Shown one piece after another: positions 17,276-26,391 of a stretch of DNA of 64,000 nt (position 1 is the stretch's first letter; each line of letters opens with the position of its first letter). Under the pieces are notes generated by a model that was not told the DNA's origin, made no database searches, and worked only from the letters and a program-made list of their open reading frames with translations. The stretch is from NCBI GenBank assembly GCA_029260375.1, contig JAJDDI010000092.1:62001-126000 (forward strand), in the 5' to 3' direction. Source of the DNA: Phycisphaerales bacterium (GTDB lineage Bacteria > Planctomycetota > Phycisphaerae > Phycisphaerales > UBA1924). The translations under genes were made by a program, and so were the position numbers.

Positions 17276-18738
17276 TGTGTTGCATGACCCCACGTCACCT
17301 GACCAGTCGAACGTTGCTTTCGCTCTCAGTCGCCGCGATTGCACTCTCAACTCAGAGTGCGCTGGGAACCGACTCTCACGGCGACGAGCCGCTCGCGGGC
17401 CAAGGGATTCTTGAGCTTACCCCGGGGTCAGACATCGTCACGGTGAGCAATAGATACGGGTTTACGCCGCTCGACGCGATCCCGTCTCGCGGAACCTATC
17501 TCGTCGCGCTCAATCAGATGATGACGGAAGATGCGTTCGAGTTGCTCTTTCTCAGCGACCCTGAGATCGACCATTCCGAACTCAACTTCACGTCGGGCGA
17601 CGCCGGGCCCGGGACACAGAGCATCTTCCTCTTCAGCGTGCCCGGGGCGTACCAGAATCAGCCCGTACGGGAAGCGCTCGGGCTTGAAGCGGCACACGCC
17701 GCGGTGACCGGCGCCGGCGTCACCATCGCGATCATCGACAGCGGGATCGATCCGACCCATCCGATTTTGGCGGGATCAATTGCGCCGGGAGGCATCGAGT
17801 TCACATCTCACCCCGCCGACATTATGGATCCGTACGCGCCCGGGGACTTCCGCGACCTGTGCAACGGCATTGACAATGATCTGGATGATCTCACCGATGA
17901 AACCGTCGGGCACGGCACCGCCGTCGCCGGGCTTGCGCTCATGGTCGCCCCGGGCGCACAGATCCTGCCGATCCGCGTGATCGATGACGAGGGAACTGGC
18001 ACGGCTTTCCGCGTCGCCAAGGCGATCTATTACGCGACCGACCAGGGCGCCGACGTGATCAACCTCAGCCTCGGATCGCTCGCCAACGTCGAGATCATCG
18101 AGGACGCGGCGAAGGAGGCCGTGGACTTGGGGATCATCGTGACGGCGTCGATGGGCAACGCTGGCAGCGCGGCCATCGAGTACCCCGCGGGGCTCAACGA
18201 TGTCGCCGGCGTGGCCGCGACCGACAACACCGGCGTGTTGGCGGGATTCTCAAATCGGAACGATGAGGTCAACGTCTGCGCTCCGGGTGTTGAGCTTATC
18301 AGCAGCATCCCCACAGCGATGTGCGGCCCTGCTCTGCCCGGCAGCGCGTACGGCGAGGCCGACGGCACGAGCCTCGCGGCGCCGCTCGTGGCCGGGACGG
18401 CCGCCCTGCTCATCGAGAAGGGCACGGTCCTGCGCTGGGACGACTTCAGGGGCGCCCTCCGCCAGACCTGCGATGATATCGAAGACCTCAACTCCGGCAT
18501 CGATCCGAACGACCTCGGGATGGGCATGCTCAATGTCGCCGCGGCGGTGGCTTGGGAAGGGCCGTGCCACGCGGATCTGCTCGAGGATGACGTGCTGAAC
18601 ATTGGCGATGTCCTCGCCTTTCTCACGGCGTTCTCTGTGGGGGACCCGCACGCGGACTTCGCGGCGCCGCGCGGGGTCCACGATATTTCCGATGTGCTGG
18701 CGTTCTTGCAGTATTTCGGGCAGGGATGCCCCAAGTAG
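17275..18738 (+). CDS. Exported subtilisin-like serine protease (S8) with dockerin-like tail
   Basis: 487 residues; the first about 35 form a signal peptide (MCCMTPRH, hydrophobic stretch, QSALG). A propeptide-like region (about 36-145) precedes the peptidase S8 domain. The catalytic triad is intact: Asp155 in IIDSGID, His213 in GHGTAVAG and Ser366 in GTSLAAP; the oxyanion Asn lies in ASMGNAGS. The C-terminal roughly 58 residues (CHADLLEDDVLNIGD, ADFAAPRGVHDISD, ending QGCPK) are a divergent form of the doubled dockerin-like module found in the secreted proteins at 1-12396. It is therefore an extracytoplasmic protease in the same operon as cytoplasmic sigma, anti-sigma-like and CHAT proteins. 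Perhaps it is an output or second processing step of the pathway; the substrate is unknown. Confidence 0.93.
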   Translation: MCCMTPRHLTSRTLLSLSVAAIALSTQSALGTDSHGDEPLAGQGILELTPGSDIVTVSNRYGFTPLDAIPSRGTYLVALNQMMTEDAFELLFLSDPEIDHSELNFTSGDAGPGTQSIFLFSVPGAYQNQPVREALGLEAAHAAVTGAGVTIAIIDSGIDPTHPILAGSIAPGGIEFTSHPADIMDPYAPGDFRDLCNGIDNDLDDLTDETVGHGTAVAGLALMVAPGAQILPIRVIDDEGTGTAFRVAKAIYYATDQGADVINLSLGSLANVEIIEDAAKEAVDLGIIVTASMGNAGSAAIEYPAGLNDVAGVAATDNTGVLAGFSNRNDEVNVCAPGVELISSIPTAMCGPALPGSAYGEADGTSLAAPLVAGTAALLIEKGTVLRWDDFRGALRQTCDDIEDLNSGIDPNDLGMGMLNVAAAVAWEGPCHADLLEDDVLNIGDVLAFLTAFSVGDPHADFAAPRGVHDISDVLAFLQYFGQGCPK

Positions 18739-18759
18739 GATCTAGAACTTCTGCTGGTT

Positions 18760-18796
18760 CCCACGACCGCTGCTTGCCGGCGCGCGCAGTAGTGGG
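18760..18796 (+). terminator. Imperfect hairpin after the subtilase gene
   Basis: CCCAC (18760-18764) pairs with GTGGG (18792-18796), with GCTGC and GCAG inside as further pairing partners. It sits 21 bases past the end of the four-gene cassette, and a run of A but no T-tract follows. Weak terminator candidate. Confidence 0.3.
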
Positions 18797-18869
18797 CGAA
18801 CGAGACGGGTAGCAAAAAAGCATCTGCGCCCATCACCTCCCCTCTGTCGGTAGCTCATACTCTCTGGAA

Positions 18870-19340
18870 CTGAGACGCCCGGTTCCGCTTCAGCGGGCGT
18901 CAATGTGCCGTGGGCCGCATCAGGACAGAATCGGTTGTGCCACACGCGGTACGCATTGAGGCGACGCTGGATGGCATCCACCCCCGACGGCATTGCCGGT
19001 CCCCGCGCCCAGTCTTTCACGTCCCTGAAGACTCGCTCGGCCTTGGCTGACCAGAAGCGGATCGCCGTGACCTCCAGGATCTGCGCTCGCTCGGCGGGCG
19101 AGTCGTGCGGACCCTCATGAGCCGGCTTGCGCCCGCGTTGAGTACGGAAGATCGAGGCTCCCGCTCGCGCAGCGCGGCATAGTGGGAGATGGCGTCCCGC
19201 TGGGCCAGAAGCCCGATCAGCGGCGAGGCGTGCTCGAGCATCCGGTGCGTGCCGTCGTCGCCGCGCACAGGAACAGGGTCGCGACCCCGTCCGCCACCGT
19301 CCACACCAACCGCTCCGGGTTCATCCCGGGGCCTCCCCAG
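18870..19340 (-). pseudogene. Decayed integrase-core transposase (frameshifted, internal deletion)
   Basis: Reading the minus strand from right to left gives PERLVWTVADGVATLFL, then in another frame THRMLEHASPLIGLLAQRD and ISHYAALRERE, then after a further shift near 19150 GRKPAHEGPHDSPAERAQIL followed at once by WSAKAERVFRDVKDWA and AYRVWHNRFCPDAAHGTLTP. The first part resembles the N-terminal helix of rve-type (IS3-like) transposases; the last part resembles their C-terminus (HRPHxALGxLTPxEA). The catalytic DDE core between them is missing. This is a relic with at least two frameshifts and a large internal deletion; no terminal repeats were found. Confidence 0.5.
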
Positions 19341-19706
19341 GATCGTGGTCCGGTCATCTGCGACTGGACATCGATAATCACTTTGTCCCACGCACCTTTG
19401 TGCGATTTGCTGCTGCGTGTCCCCGGAAACAGCGGACACCGAAGGGGGCGCTCAAACTCCTGGCCACCCCAGAGCGGGGAGATCGGAGGGCGCCCGGACC
19501 GATCCGCTGACAGACCCCCCACCACCGGGAATGGCACACGCCGCCCGCGGCGACGGCGCGAGAGACTGTTCGACACATCCGGGATCACCCCCCGCTGTAT
19601 GCCTGACAGTTCGTGTCCATCCAAGACCGAGACGGATCTTGGAAGAACTCGAGCAGTGGCGCCTGGGGCACACGCGGCGTGTCTGAAACCTGGATAGGCG
19701 GGCGGC
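19341..19706. other. Intergenic region without a recognisable gene
   Basis: About 370 bases between the transposase relic and the end of the GGDEF-EAL gene. Short frames exist on both strands but none has a convincing start, family resemblance or consistent codon use. It may be further eroded mobile-element sequence. Confidence 0.4.
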
Positions 19707-21674
19707 TTACGCGGCGGCGCCGAGCGCGACCGAGCCCGGAGTGCGGATCAGCTTGCCTAGATCTTCCTCGGGCACAGGCCGGGAAAATAGGTAGCCCTGG
19801 GCGCAGTTGCAGTGCAGCGCTTGAAGCATCGCAACTTGCTCGATGGACTCGACCCCTTCGATGATCAGTTCCATATCCAGGTCATTGGCGAGCGTGGCGG
19901 TCGAGTCAATGATCGCGGCTGTTCGGCGTGAGAACAGGTTACTGTCGAGGAACGAGCGGTCGAGTTTGATGCCGTCGATCGGAAGACTCCGCAACGCTCC
20001 CAGAGACGAGAGACCGGTGCCAAAGTCGTCCAGGAAGACACGGATTCCGCGCTCCTGGAGCTGGGAGATACATCGTGCCGCGATCTGCGGATCCTGGCTC
20101 AGCGCGGTCTCGGTCACCTCGGCGACCAGACGGGTGGCGTCCGCGCCGGTGCGCGCAATGACACGGTCAATGGTTTGGATGAAGCCCGGATCCGCGAACT
20201 GGTACCGAGAGACATTGAAGCTCAGGTATGAAAGCTCCGGGAGTTGAACCAGCTGTTGGCAAGCCTGCTCGAGGACCCAGGCGCCGATCTCGTGGATCAC
20301 CCCGGTTTCTTCGGCGATGGGGATGAAATCCAACGGCGAAATCATGCCGTACTCCGGGTGCATCCAGCGGAGCAGGGCCTCGGCCCCGATCGCGGACTGA
20401 GAAACAAGCGAGACGATCGGCTGGTACCACACCATGAGCTGCTGCTTGTCCAGGGCGTGGTGCAGGTCGCTTTCAAGGACCATGCGCTGCATGACGACGT
20501 CATGCATGGTCTGCTCGAAGACCGCGGCCATGCCCCGCCCGCGCGCCTTGGCCGAGTACATCGCGGTGTCGGCGTCCCGCAGCACTTCTTCGGCTGTTTC
20601 ATAGCCGAAGCGGCTGAACGTGATGCCGATGCTCGCGGTGATCTTTACAAGATTACCATGCAAGTCATAGGGATGGCCCAGCTCAAGGCGCAAGTGATCG
20701 ACGAGCGTCATAACCTGCGCATCGTCGCCGTAGTCAACGAGAAGTATGCAGAACTCATCGCCACCCAGACGGGCGGCGAGTGCCATCGGGCTGATGTTGC
20801 GTGCAACGAAATGTGGACCGGCAACCACCGACTCGAGCCGGGTCCCGATCTGTCGGAGGATAAGATCGCCGGATTCGTGGCCGAGACTGTCGTTCACCGT
20901 CTTAAAGCCATCGAAGTCGAGATACAGCACCGCGTACTCGTGGCTCGGGTCATCCTTGTGTCTCGCCATCGCTTCGAGCAGATGATCATAGAAATCAATC
21001 CGGTTGGGCAGGCCGGTCAGTGTGTCGGTGAACGCCAGCTTCCGCAGGTCCGCCGTACGTTCCGCGACGATGAACTCGAGCTGGTCCAGCCGGACCTTGT
21101 CGTTGGCGAGCTCCGCTTCGAGTTCACTGGTTCGCAGCCGGACCAGACGCCGGAGGTCCTCGGTTTGGATATGGGCCATTTTCTGCAGGGCCCACCGCTC
21201 ATGAAGCGACTCGGCCAGCGAGGTGAGCTCAACAGATTCGAACGGTTTTTTCAGTATCAACAGCTTGTCGATGGACTTGCATTGCTCGGCAATATCTTCC
21301 CAGGAGTAATCGGAGTACGCGGTGCAGACCACGATCGTGGCTTCCTTGTCAACCGTACGGATGGCCTGGATCGTCTTGAGGCCGTCCCACCCCGGGGGCA
21401 TCCGCATGTCAACGAAAGCCACGAAGAACGGGTCGCCGTCTTCCTTCGCCTTCCGGAAACATTCGAATCCTTCCTCACCCTGATGGGCGTGGGTCAGATC
21501 GAAGACCGGCTTCTCCTTGCACCTGTCAACGGCGCCGAGCATGGCCATCTCCAGCTCATCAAGCTGGTTGGTGTCGGTTACGCGCGGACAGAGCACCTTG
21601 CGGAAGTCCGAGTGGATATCCGGGCTGTCATCGATCACGAGGATGCGGTTGCTGTAATCCATAGAACTGCTCAT
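19707..21674 (-). CDS. Response regulator with GGDEF and EAL domains (c-di-GMP turnover)
   Basis: 655 residues from ATG 21674 (MSSSMDYSNRILVIDDSPD). Domain order: REC receiver at about 9-150 with acidic pocket Asp15/Asp16, phospho-acceptor Asp89 in FVDMRMP and Lys in LKKPF; a coiled coil at about 160-210; GGDEF at about 212-385 with an intact GGDEF signature (304-308); EAL at about 395-640 with EALLRW (432-437) and DDFGTG. Both synthase and phosphodiesterase signatures look intact, so it may make, degrade or switch cyclic-di-GMP under phosphorylation control. Its ATG overlaps the stop of the preceding sensor kinase gene (ATGA), a strong sign that the kinase is its partner. Cytoplasmic. Confidence 0.95.
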   Translation of the reverse strand: MSSSMDYSNRILVIDDSPDIHSDFRKVLCPRVTDTNQLDELEMAMLGAVDRCKEKPVFDLTHAHQGEEGFECFRKAKEDGDPFFVAFVDMRMPPGWDGLKTIQAIRTVDKEATIVVCTAYSDYSWEDIAEQCKSIDKLLILKKPFESVELTSLAESLHERWALQKMAHIQTEDLRRLVRLRTSELEAELANDKVRLDQLEFIVAERTADLRKLAFTDTLTGLPNRIDFYDHLLEAMARHKDDPSHEYAVLYLDFDGFKTVNDSLGHESGDLILRQIGTRLESVVAGPHFVARNISPMALAARLGGDEFCILLVDYGDDAQVMTLVDHLRLELGHPYDLHGNLVKITASIGITFSRFGYETAEEVLRDADTAMYSAKARGRGMAAVFEQTMHDVVMQRMVLESDLHHALDKQQLMVWYQPIVSLVSQSAIGAEALLRWMHPEYGMISPLDFIPIAEETGVIHEIGAWVLEQACQQLVQLPELSYLSFNVSRYQFADPGFIQTIDRVIARTGADATRLVAEVTETALSQDPQIAARCISQLQERGIRVFLDDFGTGLSSLGALRSLPIDGIKLDRSFLDSNLFSRRTAAIIDSTATLANDLDMELIIEGVESIEQVAMLQALHCNCAQGYLFSRPVPEEDLGKLIRTPGSVALGAAA

Positions 21675-23719
21675 GTGCTCACCCTTGCAGGCAGCGCCTC
21701 CGCTGCCGCCTGACTGGTAGGAAGGCTCAGCCTGAACGTCGCCCCGCTCCCGGGGCCGCCGCTCTCGGCGCTCAAGTTGCCATGCATCTCCGATGCTGCG
21801 CACGCCCCGATATGCAGGCCAAAGCCGTGGCCGTTCTCGAACTTGCTGAAACCGTGGCGGAACAGCTGCGGCAGGCTCTCCGCGTCGATGCCCACCCCGT
21901 TATCGCACACTTCAAAGACGATCATGCCCTTGTTCAGTTCATAGCGAATGCGGAGTGTCACCCTTCGTTCATCGATCGAGCCGTGACAGGTCGCCTTCTT
22001 CGCATTGTTGATCAGGTTGATCAGGATCTGAAGGGTCTTGTGCTCCTCGAGTGAGACCTTGGGCAGGTCGGGCTCGTAGTCGCGATGCAGTTTGATCGCG
22101 TGGCGTTTCATCGCGATCAGGTTGACAGTCACGGCCTGCTCCATGAGCGCCACGGGATCGACCGCGGTAAGCACATTGGACGCCATGGTGGCCGAGACCT
22201 GCTGCAGGCGGACAATCTCCTTGATGTGATCGATGCCGGAGACGAGCTGCTGGATTTCCTGCTGGACCTTGCCCTGCTCGTCCGCCAGTTTGCCGTGCAG
22301 CTTCTCGAGGAACTCGGGCAGGCACTTGCCGCGCGGATCGTCGGTAACAAACGTCCCGAGTTGGTGTTTCTCTTGGTCCAGCAATCCGACCAGCATACTC
22401 AGGCTTGTCAGCCGCGAGCCCTCCACCGTGCTGGCGATCATGCCCGCGGACAGATTGACACTGTTCAGAACGTTGCCGACATTATGGAGGACCCCGGTCG
22501 CGATCTCGGCCATCCCCGCCTGGCGTGACACCTGGAGCAGATCCGCGGTTTGTTTCTGCACGCGCTGCTCGAGCTCGGCGTTCCGGGTGATCAGGGCCCG
22601 CTGCGACCGGCAGATCAGCAGCCAGACCACCAACATCGCGCCGAGCACAAACGCGAGGCCGAGCTGACGCATGACCGCGAGATGCCGGTGCGCTTTGACA
22701 GAGGCCTGATTCCAAAACTCCGCATCCTCACGCCCCGCCCAGATCAGCCAAGGCCCGTCAATGTCGAGGATCGGCAGCTCCGCCGTCTCGGAGTACAGCA
22801 GCGACGGGTCCGCCTTGCCCGCGTGCCAGCTGGCTTCGCGGTCAACCCAGGCGCCGTCGGTCTCGGGGACCACCTTGTAATCATGCTTCGGGTTGAGGAT
22901 GAGGCACTGCCCCATCCCCAACTTCTCGCGGAGTGAGTAGGTCAGGATCACGCCGCTGACGATGCCCGCGAAATCACCCGCGTTGTCGTAGTACGGGACC
23001 GAGTACACGAGCCCGGACCGCGCGGCGTCGTCGGGCGCAGCGGGACTGTAATACCGGTTGTCACAGGTCACGACTTCCGGGCCGCCGGCCGCGGGGTACG
23101 CCAGGCCCTCGATCGATTCGATCCTGGGGAACCGAGCCCGCAGCAGCGCGATCTGCCGCTTCATCACGCGGTATTCGTAGATCTCGATTTCTTCGATCTC
23201 GTCGTGCTCGTCCCCTGCGGGCTCGCCGTGGTGGCCCGACGACGCGGTCCGGCCCACGATCAGCTCGTCAAAGGTGATACTCGGTTCCTGCAGCTCTCCG
23301 GTTTGCGGATCGATCGCTTCGGGGTCGAAGTCGGCGGGCACGATGTACACCTCGGACATGTCCACACTCGACGCCAGGTTGTTGTAGATCTCCTGGATGG
23401 CCTCCCGGGCATCGGCATCGAAGGCCTCGCCACCCCCCCGGAAGTCAACGAACTCCTGATCGTGAGAAAATCCTTTCAGCCCCGGCAGACGCCCGATCGT
23501 GCGCAACTGCTCGTAGATCGCCTGAAAGACATGTGCGACGTCCTGACTGGTCCGGTCGGTGATGCGTCGGGATTCGGAGACATACTCGGCCTTGGCCAAC
23601 GCCAGGTCGTCCATGTACGCCCGATGATTCAGCCAGGCGCCGCCCGCCCAGAATGAAAGCAGCAACACCAGCGGCGCAAGCATCCCCAACCGGCCGTGCA
23701 TGAACATCTTGTATCGCAT
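21671..23719 (-). CDS. Membrane sensor histidine kinase
   Basis: 682 residues. Transmembrane helices at about 12-30 and 352-371 frame a large periplasmic region (31-351) with a Cache-like layout by eye. Within it, residues 162-182 are unusually rich in His, Asp and Glu (SGHHGEPAGDEHDEIEEIE). A coiled coil follows the second helix. The kinase core has an H-box with His412 in GVLHNVGNVLNS, an N-box INLINNAKKA, G1 DNGVGI and G2 GHGFGLH. It should autophosphorylate and pass phosphate to the REC-GGDEF-EAL protein with which it overlaps by ATGA. The ligand is unknown; the acidic His-rich loop and nearby metal operons make a divalent metal a possible cue, but that is inference. No clear ribosome binding site precedes ATG 23719. 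Confidence 0.92.
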   Translation of the reverse strand: MRYKMFMHGRLGMLAPLVLLLSFWAGGAWLNHRAYMDDLALAKAEYVSESRRITDRTSQDVAHVFQAIYEQLRTIGRLPGLKGFSHDQEFVDFRGGGEAFDADAREAIQEIYNNLASSVDMSEVYIVPADFDPEAIDPQTGELQEPSITFDELIVGRTASSGHHGEPAGDEHDEIEEIEIYEYRVMKRQIALLRARFPRIESIEGLAYPAAGGPEVVTCDNRYYSPAAPDDAARSGLVYSVPYYDNAGDFAGIVSGVILTYSLREKLGMGQCLILNPKHDYKVVPETDGAWVDREASWHAGKADPSLLYSETAELPILDIDGPWLIWAGREDAEFWNQASVKAHRHLAVMRQLGLAFVLGAMLVVWLLICRSQRALITRNAELEQRVQKQTADLLQVSRQAGMAEIATGVLHNVGNVLNSVNLSAGMIASTVEGSRLTSLSMLVGLLDQEKHQLGTFVTDDPRGKCLPEFLEKLHGKLADEQGKVQQEIQQLVSGIDHIKEIVRLQQVSATMASNVLTAVDPVALMEQAVTVNLIAMKRHAIKLHRDYEPDLPKVSLEEHKTLQILINLINNAKKATCHGSIDERRVTLRIRYELNKGMIVFEVCDNGVGIDAESLPQLFRHGFSKFENGHGFGLHIGACAASEMHGNLSAESGGPGSGATFRLSLPTSQAAAEALPARVST

Positions 23720-24051
23720 CGCTAAGGAGCGATCGGCGGAAGCGTTCGGCTACTTCACGGGCATTTGAACTGCCCGCAATATCACGCCGAAACTATCGGC
23801 GTTGGCGGCACAAGGTGACCTCGAGCGGCATGCGTGCCCCTGAGGACACCAGTTGAACCTATCGTGGCCCATATCGGCTCTGGGAGCTTCGAAACGCGGA
23901 TTCGGGTGTCTCCGTGGCAACGCCATTGACCCGGGGAGTTAAGGAAGAGACGCCACCTTCCCGCACGCGGCGACAAACCGCACGCTCATCTATACCCCCT
24001 AAATAGGCCATGCGTGAGGGAACGCTGGCTCGCTGGCAACGACGCGAAGCG
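23720..24051. other. 332-base intergenic region, no gene recognised
   Basis: It lies between the end of the metal-resistance operon and the sensor kinase start, so it should hold the operon's terminator and the kinase promoter. A short hairpin (GACGC, three bases, GCGTC at 24041-24053) overlaps the ATPase stop codon. A 64-codon minus-strand frame here has no resemblance to anything and is not called. Confidence 0.4.
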
Positions 24052-26391
24052 TCATCGGATCCTCAGACGGAGGGCGTTCAGGATGACCGAGACCGAACTG
24101 AAGCTCATCGCTGCCGCGGCGATCATTGGGCTGAGCAGCACACCGAAGAACGGATAGAGGACGCCGGCCGCGATGGGCACTCCGGCGGTATTGTAGGCGA
24201 ATGCAAAGAATAGATTCTGGCGGATATTCCGCATGGTCGCGCGGCTGAGTTCGCGTGCGCGAACGAGGCCGTTGAGGTCTCCCCCGACGAGCGTGATTCC
24301 GGCGCTTTCTATCGCAACGCCGGCGCCGGTTCCCATCGCGACGCCGATGTCGGCCTGCGCGAGCGCGGGGGCGTCGTTGACGCCGTCGCCAGCCATCGCG
24401 ACTTTGCGGCCCTCTGACTGCAAAGTACGAATGATCTCGGCTTTCTGATCCGGCAGAACCTCGGCCTCGACTCGATCGATGCCGAGTTGCTCAGCAATGG
24501 CATTCGCTGTCGTCCGGTTGTCGCCGGTGAGCATGACTATGGTGAGCCCCTTCGCGTGCAGGGCTTCGATGGCGGCGCGGGTGGTCTGCTTGATCGGGTC
24601 GGCCACGGCGAGCAAGGCGGCGAGATTGCCGTTGATGGCTGCGAACATCGAGGTGCCGCCCTCACGGCGAAACCGCTCCGCGGCGTCGGTGAGTGGAGCG
24701 GTATCAACCCCTTCGTCGTTCATCAATGCGGGCGAACCGATGACGATCCGCAACCCGTCTACCGTTGCGACGACCCCCTTGCCCGTGACGCTATCGAACT
24801 GGGACGCCTCAAGCCGTTCGGTGGTCCGCTCCTCCAACCCTTCGACGATCGCCTCGGCGAGCGGGTGCTCGCTGCCGCGTTCAGCCGCGGCGAGAATCGC
24901 GAAGGTGCGCGAATCCCCCAGGTCACCGTGCAGCTGAGCGGCGACAAGTTTGGGCTTTCCCACCGTCAGTGTCCCGGTCTTATCGACGACGACGGTATCG
25001 ATCGACTCGAATGCTTCGAGAGCCGAGGCGTTCTTGATGAGCACGCCCTGCTTGGCTCCCTGCCCCGCGGCGACCATGATCGACATGGGAGTCGCAAGGC
25101 CCAGCGCGCATGGACAGGCGATGATGAGGACCGAAACCGCGGCAACGACCGCATAGCTGAACGCCGGCGTCGGGCCCACGAGCAGCCAGACCACGAATGT
25201 GAGCAACGCGACCGCCACAACTATGGGTACGAACCACGCGGCGACCGAATCGGCGAGGCGCTGGATCGGCGCCCGTGACCGCTGGGCATCGGCGACCATC
25301 TGCACGATCTGGGCGAGCGTGGTCTCCGCCCCTGTGCGACTTACCATCATGACGAACGATCCGGTCTTGTTGACGGTGCCTCCGGTGACCTCGTCCCCCG
25401 CGGCCTTCTCGACGGGAACGGGTTCTCCGGTGAGCATCGACTCGTCAACGGTGCTGCGGCCCTCGGCGACCTCGCCGTCGATGGGAATCTTGTCGCCGGG
25501 ACGAACGCGCACGCGGTCGCCCGGGGCGAGTCGATCCACGGAGACCTCCTCGTCGGAGCCGTCATCGCGGAGGCGGCGCGCGGTGGGCGGGGCGAGTTCG
25601 AGCAGTTCCCGGATCGCACCGCCGGTCTGGCGGCGGGCGCGGAGTTCCAGCACCTGGCCGAGCAAGACCAGGGTGACGATCACCGCGGCGGCTTCGAAGT
25701 AGACACCGACCCGGCCCGCGTCGCTCCGGAGCGATTCAGGAAATAGGCCCGGGGCCGTGGTCGCGACGACGCTGAAGACATAGGCGATGGACACGCCGAT
25801 CGAGATGAGCGTCCACATGTTCGGGCTGAGCGTACGGATTGATCTCACCCCCCGGACAAAGAACGGCCACGCGCACCACAGGACGACGGGCGTGGCGAGA
25901 ACCAGTTCAGCCCACTGGCTCACAGCTGGGCTGATCCAGCGGTCGAACGGGTGAACGAAGAGCATGTTTCCCATGACATAGACGAGCAACGGCGCGGTGA
26001 ACACCGTGGCGACCCAGAACCGCCGTGTCATGTCGTGGAGTTCGGTGTCATCCTGCTCGGCGGTGGCATCGACGGGCTCGAGCGCCATGCCGCACTTGGG
26101 GCAGTCGCCCGGCCCGACCTGGCGGACTTCAGGGTGCATGGGGCAGGTGTAGACGGCATCCTTCGGACCATCGCGCCCCGGGTGAGGTGATGTATGTGGG
26201 GAATGCGAGCAGCGCCCGTCGTGCTCTGACCCGTGGACGTACCGCGCCGGGTCCGATCGGAACTTGCTGGCGCAGCTCTTTGAGCAGAACAAATATTCCA
26301 CTCCGTCCTGCCCGATGCGTTCCGCTTCTTTCCCTGGCTGCACGGTCATGCCGCAGACGGGGTCGGTGTGGGTCGTGCCATTCTCATTCAT
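24052..26391 (-). CDS. P1B-type heavy-metal (copper/silver) translocating ATPase with YHS and metal-binding N-terminus
   Basis: 779 residues. Residues about 9-52 form a YHS domain (DPVCGMTV, then [10 protein letters not shown]), and about 80-108 a heavy-metal-binding domain ([18 protein letters not shown]). The P-type ATPase follows: actuator TGEP at 321-324, metal-site motif CPC at 426-428, phosphorylation motif DKTGT at 470-474 and hinge [10 protein letters not shown] near 700. A CPC motif is typical of Cu+/Ag+ exporters. It pumps metal across the inner membrane using ATP. Its start overlaps the permease stop by eight bases, and it is the last gene of the long metal operon. The YHS plus CPMHP N-terminus replaces the usual CxxC HMA domains. 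Confidence 0.95.
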   Translation of the reverse strand: MNENGTTHTDPVCGMTVQPGKEAERIGQDGVEYLFCSKSCASKFRSDPARYVHGSEHDGRCSHSPHTSPHPGRDGPKDAVYTCPMHPEVRQVGPGDCPKCGMALEPVDATAEQDDTELHDMTRRFWVATVFTAPLLVYVMGNMLFVHPFDRWISPAVSQWAELVLATPVVLWCAWPFFVRGVRSIRTLSPNMWTLISIGVSIAYVFSVVATTAPGLFPESLRSDAGRVGVYFEAAAVIVTLVLLGQVLELRARRQTGGAIRELLELAPPTARRLRDDGSDEEVSVDRLAPGDRVRVRPGDKIPIDGEVAEGRSTVDESMLTGEPVPVEKAAGDEVTGGTVNKTGSFVMMVSRTGAETTLAQIVQMVADAQRSRAPIQRLADSVAAWFVPIVVAVALLTFVVWLLVGPTPAFSYAVVAAVSVLIIACPCALGLATPMSIMVAAGQGAKQGVLIKNASALEAFESIDTVVVDKTGTLTVGKPKLVAAQLHGDLGDSRTFAILAAAERGSEHPLAEAIVEGLEERTTERLEASQFDSVTGKGVVATVDGLRIVIGSPALMNDEGVDTAPLTDAAERFRREGGTSMFAAINGNLAALLAVADPIKQTTRAAIEALHAKGLTIVMLTGDNRTTANAIAEQLGIDRVEAEVLPDQKAEIIRTLQSEGRKVAMAGDGVNDAPALAQADIGVAMGTGAGVAIESAGITLVGGDLNGLVRARELSRATMRNIRQNLFFAFAYNTAGVPIAAGVLYPFFGVLLSPMIAAAAMSFSSVSVILNALRLRIR

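Noticed and set aside
20244-21713. 489-codon plus-strand frame.
   Set aside because: Antisense of the REC-GGDEF-EAL gene, whose motifs are intact on the other strand.
23782-23976. 64-codon minus-strand frame in the gap before the sensor kinase.
   Set aside because: No ribosome binding site, no family resemblance and unusual composition; most likely chance.
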